This document shows positions 17,134 to 26,792 of a stretch of DNA of 64,000 bases, in pieces. Made by a program: the position numbers and the translations under genes. Source of the stretch: Winogradskyella psychrotolerans RS-3. Lineage in GTDB: Bacteria; Bacteroidota; Bacteroidia; Flavobacteriales; Flavobacteriaceae. Numbering within the stretch: the stretch's first letter is position 1; each line of letters starts with the position of its first letter. Under the pieces are notes generated by a model. It was given only the letters and a program-made list of their open reading frames with translations, searched no databases and was not told the DNA's origin. The stretch spans positions 62,001 to 126,000 of the forward strand of contig NZ_ATMR01000199.1 of assembly GCF_000427335.1 (NCBI RefSeq). The letters run 5' to 3'.

Positions 17134-17862
17134 TTATAAGGAGTTGTTATTTATGAATTCTAAGAACTTTGATTTGTATTGTTCAGACACTGTAATCCGC
17201 TGTTGATTGATAATAATCTGACTGCGTTCAATAACATCTATATTATTTAAGGACACAATAAAAGAGCGGTGCACGCGCATAAATTGAGATTCTGGTAGTT
17301 CTTCCTCTAAGGACTTTAAACTCATTAAGGTTAAAATAGGTTTTGGATTGTCCTTTAACCATATTTTAATATAATCTTTTAAGCCTTCAAAATATAAGAC
17401 ATCTGCTAATTTGACTCTCAGTTGTTTGTATTCGGATTTTACGAATAAGAATTCTTTTTCTTTAGATAAGATGCTTTCTCGTTTTCCTTTTACCAATTCA
17501 AACCAGGTATTGGCTTTGTTGGCTGCAGCTAAAAACTCAGCATAATCAAAAGGTTTTAGTAAATAATCTATAGCTTCGACTTTAAAACCTTCTAAGGCAT
17601 AATGATCGAAGGCTGTAGTAAAAATAACACGAGTTTCTTTGGGTAGCATTTTAGAAAACTCAATACCTGTGAGATCTGGCATTTGTATGTCTAGAAAGAG
17701 TAAATCTACAGGATTGCTTTTAAGCACCTCCATCGCTTCAATCGCACTACTAAATTTGTTTTTAAGCTCTAGGAATGGTGTTTTCTCTACATAACTTTCT
17801 ACTAAATTGAGCGCCATAGGCTCATCGTCTACAATACTACAGGTGATTTTTATACTACTCAT
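17134..17862 (-). CDS. LytTR family response regulator
   Basis: A 242-residue two-component response regulator. The receiver domain (1-120) has the acidic pair at Asp12/Asp13, the phospho-acceptor Asp58 in LLFLDIQMPD, Thr82 and Lys103 in LLKPF. The C-terminal half is a LytTR DNA-binding domain (FVKSEYKQLRVKLADVLYFEGLKDYIKI ... FMRVHRSFIVSLNNI). It should be phosphorylated by the LytS-type kinase encoded at 20897-21934, which is transcribed upstream on the same strand but separated by three secreted-protein genes. Its likely target is its own operon. Confidence 0.93.
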   Translation of the reverse strand: MSSIKITCSIVDDEPMALNLVESYVEKTPFLELKNKFSSAIEAMEVLKSNPVDLLFLDIQMPDLTGIEFSKMLPKETRVIFTTAFDHYALEGFKVEAIDYLLKPFDYAEFLAAANKANTWFELVKGKRESILSKEKEFLFVKSEYKQLRVKLADVLYFEGLKDYIKIWLKDNPKPILTLMSLKSLEEELPESQFMRVHRSFIVSLNNIDVIERSQIIINQQRITVSEQYKSKFLEFINNNSL

Positions 17863-17911
17863 AAGTTATGTTTATATATTAAAAAGCGGAAATCGATTGG
17901 ATGACTAAAGT

Positions 17912-18928
17912 TTAGTTTACAGTGTACCTAACAAGCACCTCATTATCTAAAATAACATTAGTAGACCATATAAATTGAGCATCTGCTTCGCTATCATCAA
18001 AAATATTTGTGAAATTAGTGTAAGAAGGTTTATTATCCACACCTATAGTATTGTTTGTAAACTCGGTTGCATTAGGCCATTTGGTATCATCAAAATCTGC
18101 AGATTGCCAATGTGACGGTGTTTTCCAGTGTAAAGCATAATATGCCGTTCCATCATTAGAATCTTCTGTACTACAAGTCTCACTTAATCTTAAAGTACCT
18201 TCTTCGCTGGCACAAGATAAATCTCTTAAAGGTGCTGTATAAAAAGTTTGAGCTTTCCAATCAGCATTTGTTGTTGCTATTATTTCACCTTTAGCATCTT
18301 TAAAAACAGCTACCATACCACCATCGCCAGGATGAAACGCTTGTCCTCTATTAGCCTCAGACCCTAAGCCACTATTTTCTTCCCAATCGACCAATTTCAT
18401 AGCTATGGTAAAAGGAGTGTTTACCTTAAACCTAACAATATTAGAATTAAACTGTGTAAACGGGACATTGTCTTTACCTACAGGTGTTCCATTAATGTAC
18501 ATTTCAAAATAGTTGTCAGCAAATACATAGGCCGTAACTATTTCTCCATCGGCATCAACTTCAATAATATCTGTGCCGTCTAAAGCAGCTAAAGCTTCAT
18601 CTGCAGAACCATATTCCACTTTTGTACAAGGATTAAACAAATCTGAAGCCATAGGAAAACTGTCATCAGTGAAATTAACCTTAGCAGGAACCGTCCATTT
18701 ACTACCATCTGTAGCAGTAGAAAAACCAATTGGCGCTTCTCTACCTCTATCGCATTCAAATATGTTTTTAGTTACCACTGTTGCTGGTCCTTGAGATACA
18801 GATGCTGTACCTTTATAAACTTCTGAATTTTTGGGTGTTGCTTTTTTAGCGTTTTCACCATTTTTACAAGCTGTTATTGTTAAGCAGGCTAAAACAACTA
18901 TTAGTGTTGTATTCTTTAAGTTTATCAT
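17912..18928 (-). CDS. Hypothetical lipoprotein
   Basis: A 338-residue secreted protein with a lipoprotein signal (MINLKNTTLIVVLACLTITAC). The mature part is rich in short beta-strand segments; FADNYFEMYINGTPVGKD and the following FNSNIVRFKV resemble galactose-binding-like jelly-roll modules, and several Cys residues could form disulfides. I do not recognise a named family. It lies between the PEBP and LytTR genes, 13 bases from the former, so it belongs to the MacAB/LytS operon and probably acts in the envelope. Confidence 0.7.
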   Translation of the reverse strand: MINLKNTTLIVVLACLTITACKNGENAKKATPKNSEVYKGTASVSQGPATVVTKNIFECDRGREAPIGFSTATDGSKWTVPAKVNFTDDSFPMASDLFNPCTKVEYGSADEALAALDGTDIIEVDADGEIVTAYVFADNYFEMYINGTPVGKDNVPFTQFNSNIVRFKVNTPFTIAMKLVDWEENSGLGSEANRGQAFHPGDGGMVAVFKDAKGEIIATTNADWKAQTFYTAPLRDLSCASEEGTLRLSETCSTEDSNDGTAYYALHWKTPSHWQSADFDDTKWPNATEFTNNTIGVDNKPSYTNFTNIFDDSEADAQFIWSTNVILDNEVLVRYTVN

Positions 18929-18941
18929 TTTATGATTGTTT

Positions 18942-19541
18942 TTAATTTGAGTCTATAAATGTTAAAGTTGTTCTATCAATAATGTTTACGGTGTCTAATG
19001 CATTCATAAACACATTGTAATTTACATCTAGACTGTGCTTTTTAGGCAACGTAGCAGGAGTTTCAGATAAAGCATAAAGCGCTATAGTGTATTCATGTTT
19101 GCCTTTTCCACGAGAACAAGGTGAAGTATAAGAGATTGCTGTTCCGTCTTTATTTCCGCCCATAAACCAATGTCCTTTAGAAGCCATTTTGTATGGTACT
19201 TCTGTTGTTTTAGGATCGATACCCCATAATAACAGATATGAATTGATTTCTGTCTTATTATCTTTCTTCGGATAATGGTACATTACAACGGCTAAAGATT
19301 TAGTCCCATCAGGTACGTTTTGCCACGAAAGCGGTATGGAGTTTTCAACATCATTAACCTTCTCTTCACATTTGTAAGCCTCTAATAAAACACCATTTTC
19401 TATCGCAATACTCGATAGTTTAAAATCGGAATGTATGGTTTTAAAATCATCATGATTCACTTCAGTAATCACTTTATTATTGTTTTCACAAGACATCAAA
19501 CCAATAAAAAGTATGGGCACTATAAATTTTGAATATTTCAC
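18942..19541 (-). CDS. YbhB/YbcL-type PEBP family lipoprotein
   Basis: A 199-residue lipoprotein (signal MKYSKFIVPILFIGLMSC). The body has the phosphatidylethanolamine-binding protein pattern: NSIPLSWQNVPDGTKSLAVVMYHYP, then LLLWGIDPKTTEVPY, and TSPCSRGKGKHEYTIALYAL, equivalent to the ligand-pocket segments of bacterial Raf-kinase-inhibitor-like proteins. Bacterial PEBPs have no settled function. Its start overlaps the end of the YHYH gene by four bases, so the two are translationally coupled. Confidence 0.83.
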   Translation of the reverse strand: MKYSKFIVPILFIGLMSCENNNKVITEVNHDDFKTIHSDFKLSSIAIENGVLLEAYKCEEKVNDVENSIPLSWQNVPDGTKSLAVVMYHYPKKDNKTEINSYLLLWGIDPKTTEVPYKMASKGHWFMGGNKDGTAISYTSPCSRGKGKHEYTIALYALSETPATLPKKHSLDVNYNVFMNALDTVNIIDRTTLTFIDSN

Positions 19542-20863
19542 TTTCCTCTTGGTTTATAGGTTTCTACTCGTGCTGTACCATCAGGATTTATAAATTGATA
19601 GCTATAATTATCTTCACTATCCCAACTATAATTTATAATATATTCTTTTGAATCTAAACGATATGTTAGTGCATATAAATTCTCTCCTAAAGTTTTAAAA
19701 TCAATGATCTCTGCACCTCGTAACGGTGTTAATGCTGGTCGTAACTCTTGTGTTCTAGGTTGCGGATACACCTGATTTTCTGGTGCTTTTGTTTTAGGGT
19801 CTATTATCACTTCACCTCTCATACCTGCAATAAAATAAGGATATTCTTTAATAGTATGGTATTGATATGAGCCATCAGAGTTTGTTTTTCCTAAATAGGC
19901 ATCTAATGAATCAGTTGTTTCTCCGTAAACAGGAAAACCATCTACAGCGTAGGCCACTGGGTTGCCCTCACCTACTTGATCTTGCAAGTGTAATGGTGGT
20001 AAATGGTAATGATAATCGTCTGCGCGTCCACAATGCCCTCCCCAATTGTCTAATTCGCCAATAGCATTAGCATCTTCACCTCTATTATTTAAAGGGTTAA
20101 AAATGGGAATTCCATTTACAGCTACAGCAATGGCACCTTTTAGTAAATTGGTTTTTGTAGATAGCGGATGCTCAGCCATTTTTGGATGCGTAGGAATAGC
20201 CCAACTATTATCACCCGTGTAATTTTGATTGATAGGAACTTGTTGCTGCCAGTTTGTGATACCAACCATCATATCATGATCTGGTAATCCATTTGATGAA
20301 ACATATAGATAGTTGTCATCTGAATGTGTAGTCACTCCTTCAAATTTCTCAAAAAAGGTTTGCATCACCGAAACGTTATTTTGTTGTACTTGCTGAGTAT
20401 TTGTTTTAGCGTTATTGGTATTCTTGCACGATACCATAAAAATAACGCCTAAACCAAGTACTCCGTACGTTAAGTACATTACCTTTTTTCGTTTAATTAG
20501 TTTATAAACTGAAAAGCACAAAAGAAAAACACCTAAACCAATCAGTGCGCCATTAATATTTGATATGGATTGAGAGTTGGTTTCAATAGTAGTACTACTA
20601 TTTAAAGCATGGATTAATTCACTTTTGGTTTTAATAAATTTTTGATCTGCTTCTGTAAAGTCTGAAATTTGAAAAGTTTGAATAGCATGGTTGTTATCCA
20701 TAAGCCAAACTTCATCATTTTCATATTTAATAAAATCGGCCTTGATTATTTCATTTGTAGTTGTTAATTCCCATTGCTTTAAAGGAGTTCCATGTCCACC
20801 TTCATGTGCATAAAGGTTGCTATTCAGTATTAAAAAACAGATAATTATAAGCGTATTTTTCAT
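19538..20863 (-). CDS. YHYH domain protein, membrane anchored
   Basis: A 441-residue protein with a signal peptide at the N-terminus (IIICFLILNSNLYAHEGGHG), a hydrophobic segment at about 105-145 including LIGLGVFLLCFSVYKLIKRKK and a second one ending in MVSC, and then a YHYH domain. The domain shows GGHCGRADDYHYHLPP and the YAVDGFPVYGE segment characteristic of the family. YHYH proteins are extracytoplasmic and of unknown activity; the His cluster suggests metal binding. It is followed by the coupled PEBP gene and preceded by the kinase gene. Confidence 0.85.
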   Translation of the reverse strand: MKNTLIIICFLILNSNLYAHEGGHGTPLKQWELTTTNEIIKADFIKYENDEVWLMDNNHAIQTFQISDFTEADQKFIKTKSELIHALNSSTTIETNSQSISNINGALIGLGVFLLCFSVYKLIKRKKVMYLTYGVLGLGVIFMVSCKNTNNAKTNTQQVQQNNVSVMQTFFEKFEGVTTHSDDNYLYVSSNGLPDHDMMVGITNWQQQVPINQNYTGDNSWAIPTHPKMAEHPLSTKTNLLKGAIAVAVNGIPIFNPLNNRGEDANAIGELDNWGGHCGRADDYHYHLPPLHLQDQVGEGNPVAYAVDGFPVYGETTDSLDAYLGKTNSDGSYQYHTIKEYPYFIAGMRGEVIIDPKTKAPENQVYPQPRTQELRPALTPLRGAEIIDFKTLGENLYALTYRLDSKEYIINYSWDSEDNYSYQFINPDGTARVETYKPRGK

Positions 20864-20896
20864 GAGTACAATTTTCTATTCGTTGTATTAACTATT

Positions 20897-21934
20897 TTAG
20901 TTGATTTCAATTTCTAAAGTGACTAAAAACCGATCATTTTTTATAATAGTTTTAAAGCTGAATTTATCTGGGTATAACAATTCTAGTCGTTTTTCTAAAT
21001 TTTGAAGCCCGATACCAGAACCACTTTTATCATCTGTTTTCTTTGGGAAATTATTGTTTTCAACTGAGAATAAAACGGTATTACTATCGCACGTCATGTT
21101 AATGTCAATATTACTTGTTTTAGTCGCAGAGACACCATGTTTAAATGCATTTTCGATTAAGGAAATAAATAACAACGGAGCAATTTGAATGCCAGTTTCT
21201 TTGACAGGAAAGCTATAACTCACAGATGTTTTGTCTGACACCCTTAACTTCATTAGATCGATATACTTTTTAAGAAAGTCAATTTCCTTAGTTAATGGTA
21301 CAACTTCTAAATTGGTTTCGTACAACATATAACGCATCAGTTTGCTTAAACTGTGTATAGACGATTTGGCTTGGTCTGGTGAAATATCAACTAAAGAATA
21401 AATATTGTTTAAGGAGTTAAAAAAGAAATGCGGTTGTAATTGGTAATGTAAATGCTGTAACTCGGACTTTAACTTTACATGCATTGCTTCTTTACGTTCC
21501 GCTTCGGTTTTATTCCATCGTTTCGTTGTTTTTAAAGCAATTGAAAATAACAGTGGTGCCATATATGACAAGACCTGTATGTAGATGGCCATTTTAAATG
21601 GTGGCGCAGTTCTATTCGTATTTTCAAGACGTTTTTTTATAATCTCTTGAAAGAAGTTATCTTCAATATACTCTTTTAAAAACAAGAAAAAGGCAATCAT
21701 TGCTGCATTTATAACTATAAACTGCAGCATTTTTTTAGGGAACAAAAAGCGATCTACTAGGACAAAGTAATTGAAGTAGAAGATGATGACAGAAAATACT
21801 AAAGGAATCCAGAAATGCGCTTTAACTCTATCTAACTCTTGTTCTTGACCATACGACAGCAAGTAAGGTAAACTAAATAGTGTTAACCAAACGAGCAGGT
21901 GTAAAAGGGCTGTAATTGTTTTATTCTTGTACAT
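20897..21934 (-). CDS. LytS-type sensor histidine kinase
   Basis: A 345-residue kinase. Four hydrophobic segments occupy residues about 8-140. The His_kinase domain follows, with the phospho-acceptor His169 in LQPHFFFNSLNNIYSLV, and the C-terminal ATP-binding part has LIENAFKHGV (N box) and GSGIGLQNLEKRLELLY (G box). It should phosphorylate the LytTR regulator at 17134-17862. It starts 7 bases before the end of the spacer from the MacB permease stop, so it is part of the exporter operon and may sense envelope stress or the exported compound. Confidence 0.92.
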   Translation of the reverse strand: MYKNKTITALLHLLVWLTLFSLPYLLSYGQEQELDRVKAHFWIPLVFSVIIFYFNYFVLVDRFLFPKKMLQFIVINAAMIAFFLFLKEYIEDNFFQEIIKKRLENTNRTAPPFKMAIYIQVLSYMAPLLFSIALKTTKRWNKTEAERKEAMHVKLKSELQHLHYQLQPHFFFNSLNNIYSLVDISPDQAKSSIHSLSKLMRYMLYETNLEVVPLTKEIDFLKKYIDLMKLRVSDKTSVSYSFPVKETGIQIAPLLFISLIENAFKHGVSATKTSNIDINMTCDSNTVLFSVENNNFPKKTDDKSGSGIGLQNLEKRLELLYPDKFSFKTIIKNDRFLVTLEIEIN

Positions 21935-21940
21935 AATCTA

Positions 21941-23161
21941 TTATTCGTAGCGTAAAGCGGTTATTGGATCTAAAGCCGATGCTTTTCTTGCAGGATACCA
22001 TCCGAAAAAGATACCTGTTACAGCACAAACTGCAAAAGAAATTACAATGGAATACACTGCCACACTTGTAGGCCAATTTAAGAATTTTTCGATGAACACG
22101 GTGGCTCCGAGTCCTAATATGACTCCCAAGACACCACCTGTGATACTAATTAGGATGGCTTCGATTAAAAACTGCATTAAAATATCGGATCCTTTACCGC
22201 CTACTGCCATACGTAAACCAATCTCTTTAGTACGCTCTTTTACAGAAACATACATGATGTTCATAATGCCAATACCTCCAATTAATAATGAGATACTTGC
22301 TACTGCGACCAATAGAATAGTTAACATTTCGCTGGTAGAACTAAACGTTGAAATTAATTCCTCCATAGAACGCACCGTGAAATCATCTTCATCACTAGCC
22401 GTTAATTTATGTTGCTCTCGCAAAATATTAGATACTTCTAAAACGGCGTCTGGCGCTTCTTCTTCACTAACAGCAGAAGCCATAATTTGATTTAAATGGT
22501 CGATAGCTAAAATACGTTTTTGAACTGTTGTATATGGTGCAATAACGACATCATCTTGATCTTGACCAAAGGTGTTTTCCCCTTTTTCTTCTAGAACACC
22601 AATCACTTTAAACGGAATATTATTAAAACGAATCATTTGTCCGACCGGATCTTGACCGTCAGGAAACACATTGTCTACAACAGTTTGCCCAATTACAGCG
22701 ACTTTTGAAGCCGAATAAACGTCAGCATCTGTAAACATGCTTCCGCTCTGTAAATCGACCACTTTAATGTTTAAATATTCAGGATTTACACCATAAATAG
22801 ATGATGGCCAGTTATTAGAGCCGTTTATAACTTGTCCTCTACCGTCAACAACAGGAGAACTATAACTTAATAGCGTTGCACTTTCTTTAACAGCCTCAAA
22901 ATCGCTTAAAGTAAGCGACTCCATAACACTGGCTTCTTGTCTTACACCTCCACGAACATCAGCTCCGGCTTTGATGGTAATCATGTTAGATCCCATGGCG
23001 GAAATGTTGGTACGAATACTTTCCTTAGAGCCTTCTCCTATAGCCAACATGGCAATTACAGATGCGACACCAATGATAATGCCTAGCATCGTTAATAAGG
23101 TTCTTGTTTTATTAAGAATGATAGCTTTTGTTGCGATTTTTAATAAATTTAATAGTCTCAT
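21941..23161 (-). CDS. macB: MacB-like ABC transporter permease
   Basis: A 406-residue permease with one N-terminal transmembrane helix (LLTMLGIIIGVASVIAML), a periplasmic MacB_PCD domain of about 200 residues, and three C-terminal helices ending in the conserved YPARKASALDPITALRYE. This is the FtsX/MacB topology. With the separate ATPase, adaptor and TolC genes upstream it forms a tripartite mechanotransmission exporter that expels substrates from the periplasm. Unlike E. coli MacB, ATPase and permease are separate genes, as is usual in Bacteroidota. Confidence 0.9.
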   Translation of the reverse strand: MRLLNLLKIATKAIILNKTRTLLTMLGIIIGVASVIAMLAIGEGSKESIRTNISAMGSNMITIKAGADVRGGVRQEASVMESLTLSDFEAVKESATLLSYSSPVVDGRGQVINGSNNWPSSIYGVNPEYLNIKVVDLQSGSMFTDADVYSASKVAVIGQTVVDNVFPDGQDPVGQMIRFNNIPFKVIGVLEEKGENTFGQDQDDVVIAPYTTVQKRILAIDHLNQIMASAVSEEEAPDAVLEVSNILREQHKLTASDEDDFTVRSMEELISTFSSTSEMLTILLVAVASISLLIGGIGIMNIMYVSVKERTKEIGLRMAVGGKGSDILMQFLIEAILISITGGVLGVILGLGATVFIEKFLNWPTSVAVYSIVISFAVCAVTGIFFGWYPARKASALDPITALRYE

Positions 23162-23251
23162 CTGTTTATATTTATTATTTTTTTTAAGGTCAAATGGAAT
23201 GCCACAATTACATAAAAGTTTATATAAGGATTTTGATATGGCATTTTATGA

Positions 23252-23995
23252 TTAATCGTCTTGTTTAGGTAATTTGGCTAACTCGTTTGCTGCAGATTGT
23301 ACTTTATGATTGTTGTAATCTTGCATCACTTCTCCATCTTTTAATACAATAGTCCTGCTGCTAAAGGTGGCAATGTCTGGCTCGTGTGTAACAAACGTGA
23401 TGGTAATACCTTGTTTGTTTAACTCTTGAAATAAGGCCATAATCTCATAAGAGGTCCGTGTATCTAAGTTTCCTGTAGCTTCATCTGCTAATATCATTAC
23501 TGGGTTATTCACTAAAGATCTCGCAATGGCTACACGCTGTTGTTGTCCACCCGAAAGCTGAGAAGGTGTATGATGTAAACGGTCACCTAATCCTACTTTT
23601 TCTAAAGCTTCAATGGCGCGTTTTCTGCGTTCTTCTGTAGATACTTTACTATTGTATAGTAATGGTAATTCTACGTTTTCGATAGCCGATGTTCTTGCTA
23701 ATAGGTTATAAGATTGAAAAATGAACCCAATCTTTTCATTTCTGATGGTTGCTAATTCATTTCTGCTGAGGTCTTTTACACGTACACCATCAATTTCATA
23801 AGTTCCTGAAGTTGGTTGATCTAAGCACCCTAAAATATTCAGCATCGTACTTTTACCCGATCCACTCGATCCCATAATGGTCACAAATTCTCCTTCTTTA
23901 ATGTCAAACGAAATACCTTTTAACGCATGAACCGTTTCGGTGCCCATGGTAAACTCTCGTTTTAAATCTTCAATTTTTATGATTGCTTTACTCAT
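23252..23995 (-). CDS. ABC transporter ATP-binding protein, MacB/LolD type
   Basis: A 247-residue ABC ATPase. Walker [10 protein letters not shown] is at 42-50, the Q-loop Gln at 94, the signature LSGGQQQR at 147-154, Walker B VMILADE at 166-172 and the H-loop His in VTHEPD. It should dimerise and drive the MacB-like permease. The gene lies 6 bases from the adaptor gene and 90 bases before the permease. Confidence 0.93.
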   Translation of the reverse strand: MSKAIIKIEDLKREFTMGTETVHALKGISFDIKEGEFVTIMGSSGSGKSTMLNILGCLDQPTSGTYEIDGVRVKDLSRNELATIRNEKIGFIFQSYNLLARTSAIENVELPLLYNSKVSTEERRKRAIEALEKVGLGDRLHHTPSQLSGGQQQRVAIARSLVNNPVMILADEATGNLDTRTSYEIMALFQELNKQGITITFVTHEPDIATFSSRTIVLKDGEVMQDYNNHKVQSAANELAKLPKQDD

Positions 23996-24001
23996 GATTC
24001 T

Positions 24002-25114
24002 TTATTTTTTCTTACCTCCTGGACGTTGCGGCATAAAAGGACTTTCGCTTTTAGCCGCCGTACTCGCTTCTGATTTTGCTACTTCTTTTAAACTGTAAAC
24101 GAGTTGATCTCCTTTAGAAATTCCGCTAACGATCTGCACATTCACCCCATCACTAGCTCCAAGCGTTACAGTTTTGGGTATAATAGATCCATTGCTTCCT
24201 AATATCCAAAGTGTCGTTCCTTCTTTAGATAGGTCGCTATTATTAGCTGCCAATTGGTGCTGTGCATTATATGTTGCTAGGGTTTCTGCTTCCGGCTTAA
24301 AGTTGATGGCTTTGGCTTCTGCTGTTAATACATCATTCAATTCTAAAGTATAAATAGAGATGGTTGCTGTTAATCCTGGCTTAAGTTTTAAGTCAGGGTT
24401 ATCTGCTTTAATTACAACCGTATAGGTTACTACATTTGAAGTAACCGTTGGATCCAATCTTACTTGTGTCACAACCCCTTCAAAGGTCTCACCGATGTAA
24501 GCATCTACCGTAAATTCTACACGTTGTCCTTCGGTTACTTGTCCGATGTCAGCTTCATCCACATCCGCTTCCACTTGCATTTCTTTTAAGTCTTGTGCGA
24601 TGGTAAATAAGGTCGGTGTGCTCAAACTTGCCGCAACGGTTTGTCCTTCGTCAATAGCTCTAGATAATACCACACCATCAATTGGTGAGTAAATATTAGC
24701 ATACTCTAAATTGGTTCGGGCTTGTTGTAAGTCAGAATAGCGTTGTGTTACAGTACCTACTGCAGTTTGATAATTGAATTCTGCATCATCAAAATCAGAT
24801 TTACTAATCACTTGATTGTCAAACAATGTTTTTTGTCTGTCGTAAATGGTTTTCGTATAATTTCTTTGGCTTAGCGCATTATCATAAGCTGCTTGTACTT
24901 GGGTTTTAGCTGCATTAAGATTGGTTTTATCTAATTCAGCAATCAATTGCCCTTCTGTAACCACACTGTTATAGTCTACATATATTTTTTCTACCACACC
25001 CGATACTTGTGTTCCCACTTCTACTTGTGTAATAGGCTCCATGGTTCCGGTTGCAGTCACCATCGTAGTGACGTTTGCTTGTTTTGCTACTATGGTTTTA
25101 GCTTCGATGACCAT
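24002..25114 (-). CDS. macA: MacA-like periplasmic adaptor (HlyD family), N-terminal anchor out of frame
   Basis: A 370-residue frame with the biotinyl-lipoyl, alpha-hairpin and beta-barrel domains of MacA-type membrane fusion proteins (VEVGTQVSGVVEKIYVDYN ... IYSPIDGVVLSRAIDEGQTV). It links the MacB-type transporter to TolC in the periplasm. The in-frame ATG at 25114 yields no export signal. Upstream, the same frame continues as an obvious membrane anchor (TIIIASIVVLALAFASYTFL) but has no start; the expected ATG AAA AAA start lies at 25205, one frame off. Removing one A from the A6 run at 25189-25194 (minus-strand sense) joins them. The locus is therefore 24002-25205 with a frameshift, sequencing error or slippage site. 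Confidence 0.85.
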   Translation of the reverse strand: MVIEAKTIVAKQANVTTMVTATGTMEPITQVEVGTQVSGVVEKIYVDYNSVVTEGQLIAELDKTNLNAAKTQVQAAYDNALSQRNYTKTIYDRQKTLFDNQVISKSDFDDAEFNYQTAVGTVTQRYSDLQQARTNLEYANIYSPIDGVVLSRAIDEGQTVAASLSTPTLFTIAQDLKEMQVEADVDEADIGQVTEGQRVEFTVDAYIGETFEGVVTQVRLDPTVTSNVVTYTVVIKADNPDLKLKPGLTATISIYTLELNDVLTAEAKAINFKPEAETLATYNAQHQLAANNSDLSKEGTTLWILGSNGSIIPKTVTLGASDGVNVQIVSGISKGDQLVYSLKEVAKSEASTAAKSESPFMPQRPGGKKK

Positions 25115-25188
25115 AGCATCGTCTCCTTTTAGAAACGTGTAGCTTGCAAAGGCTAATGCCAGGACTACAATGCTGGCTATGATTATGG

Positions 25189-25205
25189 TTTTTTATTTTT
25201 TTCAT
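25189..25205 (-). other. Homopolymer frameshift site in macA start region
   Basis: On the minus strand the start ATG is followed by seven A, one T and six A. The A6 run is one base too long for the start to read into the membrane anchor of the adaptor. See the finding on this site. Confidence 0.75.
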
Positions 25206-25217
25206 GATTGTTTTAAA

Positions 25218-26546
25218 TTAAAGGTTAATAGAGTTTCCTTGATAAAATTGTAATAATTGATGGTATAGAATGCTTAAGTACTTTGCTTGTAAATAGTTTT
25301 GTTGGGCATTGGTATAGGTGTTTTGACTAATTACTAAATCGGTAGTGCTTAAACCTCCTAGTTCATATTTTTTCTGCGCTAGATTATAAGATTGTTCTGC
25401 CGCTGTTTGCGATGCTCCTGCTGCAACCAATTGTTCTTGTGCTGATACTGCATTTTGATACGCGGTTTCCACTTTCTTGTATACCGTCTTCTCGGTCAGT
25501 TGCTGATTAATCTGTGCTTTTTCAATATTAATCTGTGCCGATTGTACCGCTGCTTTTGTTTGGTTTCTGTTAAAAATGGGAATGTTTAAAGACAGTCCGA
25601 CACGTTGATTAAAATTCACATTAAATTGATCTGAGAAGTTATTATCATTGACACTTGTAAATCCAGAACCCAAACTACTCACTAGCGATAAAGTTGGTAA
25701 AAACGCTCCTTTAGCAATGTCTAAACCTTTTTCGCTTACCTCTACTCCAATTCTACTCGCGTTAATTTCTGGCAGAATCCCAAGAGCTTTATTATAGATG
25801 GCCACTTTATCGAGTTCTAACATGATGTACTCGGTATCTGTAGTTAAGGTTTCAATCTCTATATCTTGTGTAGGATCTAGCTCTAATAATTGTTTTAGGG
25901 CTATAATGTATTGTTGATAGTTGTTTTTAGCCGTGATGACAGCATATTTGTTTGTTGCCGTTTGACTCTGCGCTTCTGTGTAATCGCTTAAGGCAATAGT
26001 ACCAGCATCTAATCTTGCTTTAGCACGCTCCACTTCTTTTTCTGATGCTGCAACATTGTTTTCGGCGATAGTAACTGCTTCTTTAGCATAGAGAATTTGT
26101 AAATAATTTTCTAAGATGCTTAGAATAATGTTGTTCTTCGTTTCTTCTTCGAGAAACACACTTTGATTTAATAATAATTCGTTCTGTGCAATTTGATTAG
26201 TAATCTGGTTGCCCTGAAACAAAGTCATAGAACTATTAAGGCTGACGTTAGTACTGTAAATTTGATCCGTAACATAATCGCTTGTAATCGGGTCAATAGA
26301 ATTTCCGTTAGAAAATGTTTCAGAAGCTGTACCGTATAGGTTTGGGAGTCTAGATGATTTTGCCTTGCTGTAATCTACAGCTGCTTGGTCATAATTTAAA
26401 GCCGCATCCTTTATGGTGATATTGTTCTCTAAAGCATACTGAAAACACTCCTCTAAAGTCCAAAGTTTTGATGTTTCAGAATTAGTCTCTTGCGAAAAGA
26501 TCAGCTGAGTTACTAGCAGTGTTATGATTATAAAAAGATGTTTCAT
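25218..26546 (-). CDS. TolC family outer membrane efflux protein
   Basis: A 442-residue protein with a signal peptide (MKHLFIIITLLVTQLIFSQ) and the two-fold repeated long helical regions of TolC: LWTLEECFQYALENNITIKDA begins the first and the second runs through INIEKAQINQQLTEKTVYKKVETAYQNA. It forms the outer-membrane channel of the MacAB-type exporter. It is the first gene of the operon (transcribed right to left), 103 bases before the adaptor start region. Confidence 0.93.
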   Translation of the reverse strand: MKHLFIIITLLVTQLIFSQETNSETSKLWTLEECFQYALENNITIKDAALNYDQAAVDYSKAKSSRLPNLYGTASETFSNGNSIDPITSDYVTDQIYSTNVSLNSSMTLFQGNQITNQIAQNELLLNQSVFLEEETKNNIILSILENYLQILYAKEAVTIAENNVAASEKEVERAKARLDAGTIALSDYTEAQSQTATNKYAVITAKNNYQQYIIALKQLLELDPTQDIEIETLTTDTEYIMLELDKVAIYNKALGILPEINASRIGVEVSEKGLDIAKGAFLPTLSLVSSLGSGFTSVNDNNFSDQFNVNFNQRVGLSLNIPIFNRNQTKAAVQSAQINIEKAQINQQLTEKTVYKKVETAYQNAVSAQEQLVAAGASQTAAEQSYNLAQKKYELGGLSTTDLVISQNTYTNAQQNYLQAKYLSILYHQLLQFYQGNSINL

Positions 26547-26792
26547 TTTTCCGTGTATTTAATTTTACACTACAAATATGAAACACTATCTTATCTTAAA
26601 ATAAAGCGATAGACGTTTGCGCTAATTCGCTATATGAATTGTGAGATTTTATCGATGAGATTTTTTTAGATTTAACTGCAATTGATGCAATTGTTTAATT
26701 TACAATTCTACGCTTCTTAAACTTGATTGTGTATTGCTTTAAGCAGACGTTATTTTTAATGCCTTTATTTTATTGCCATTGCGTTCACCATA

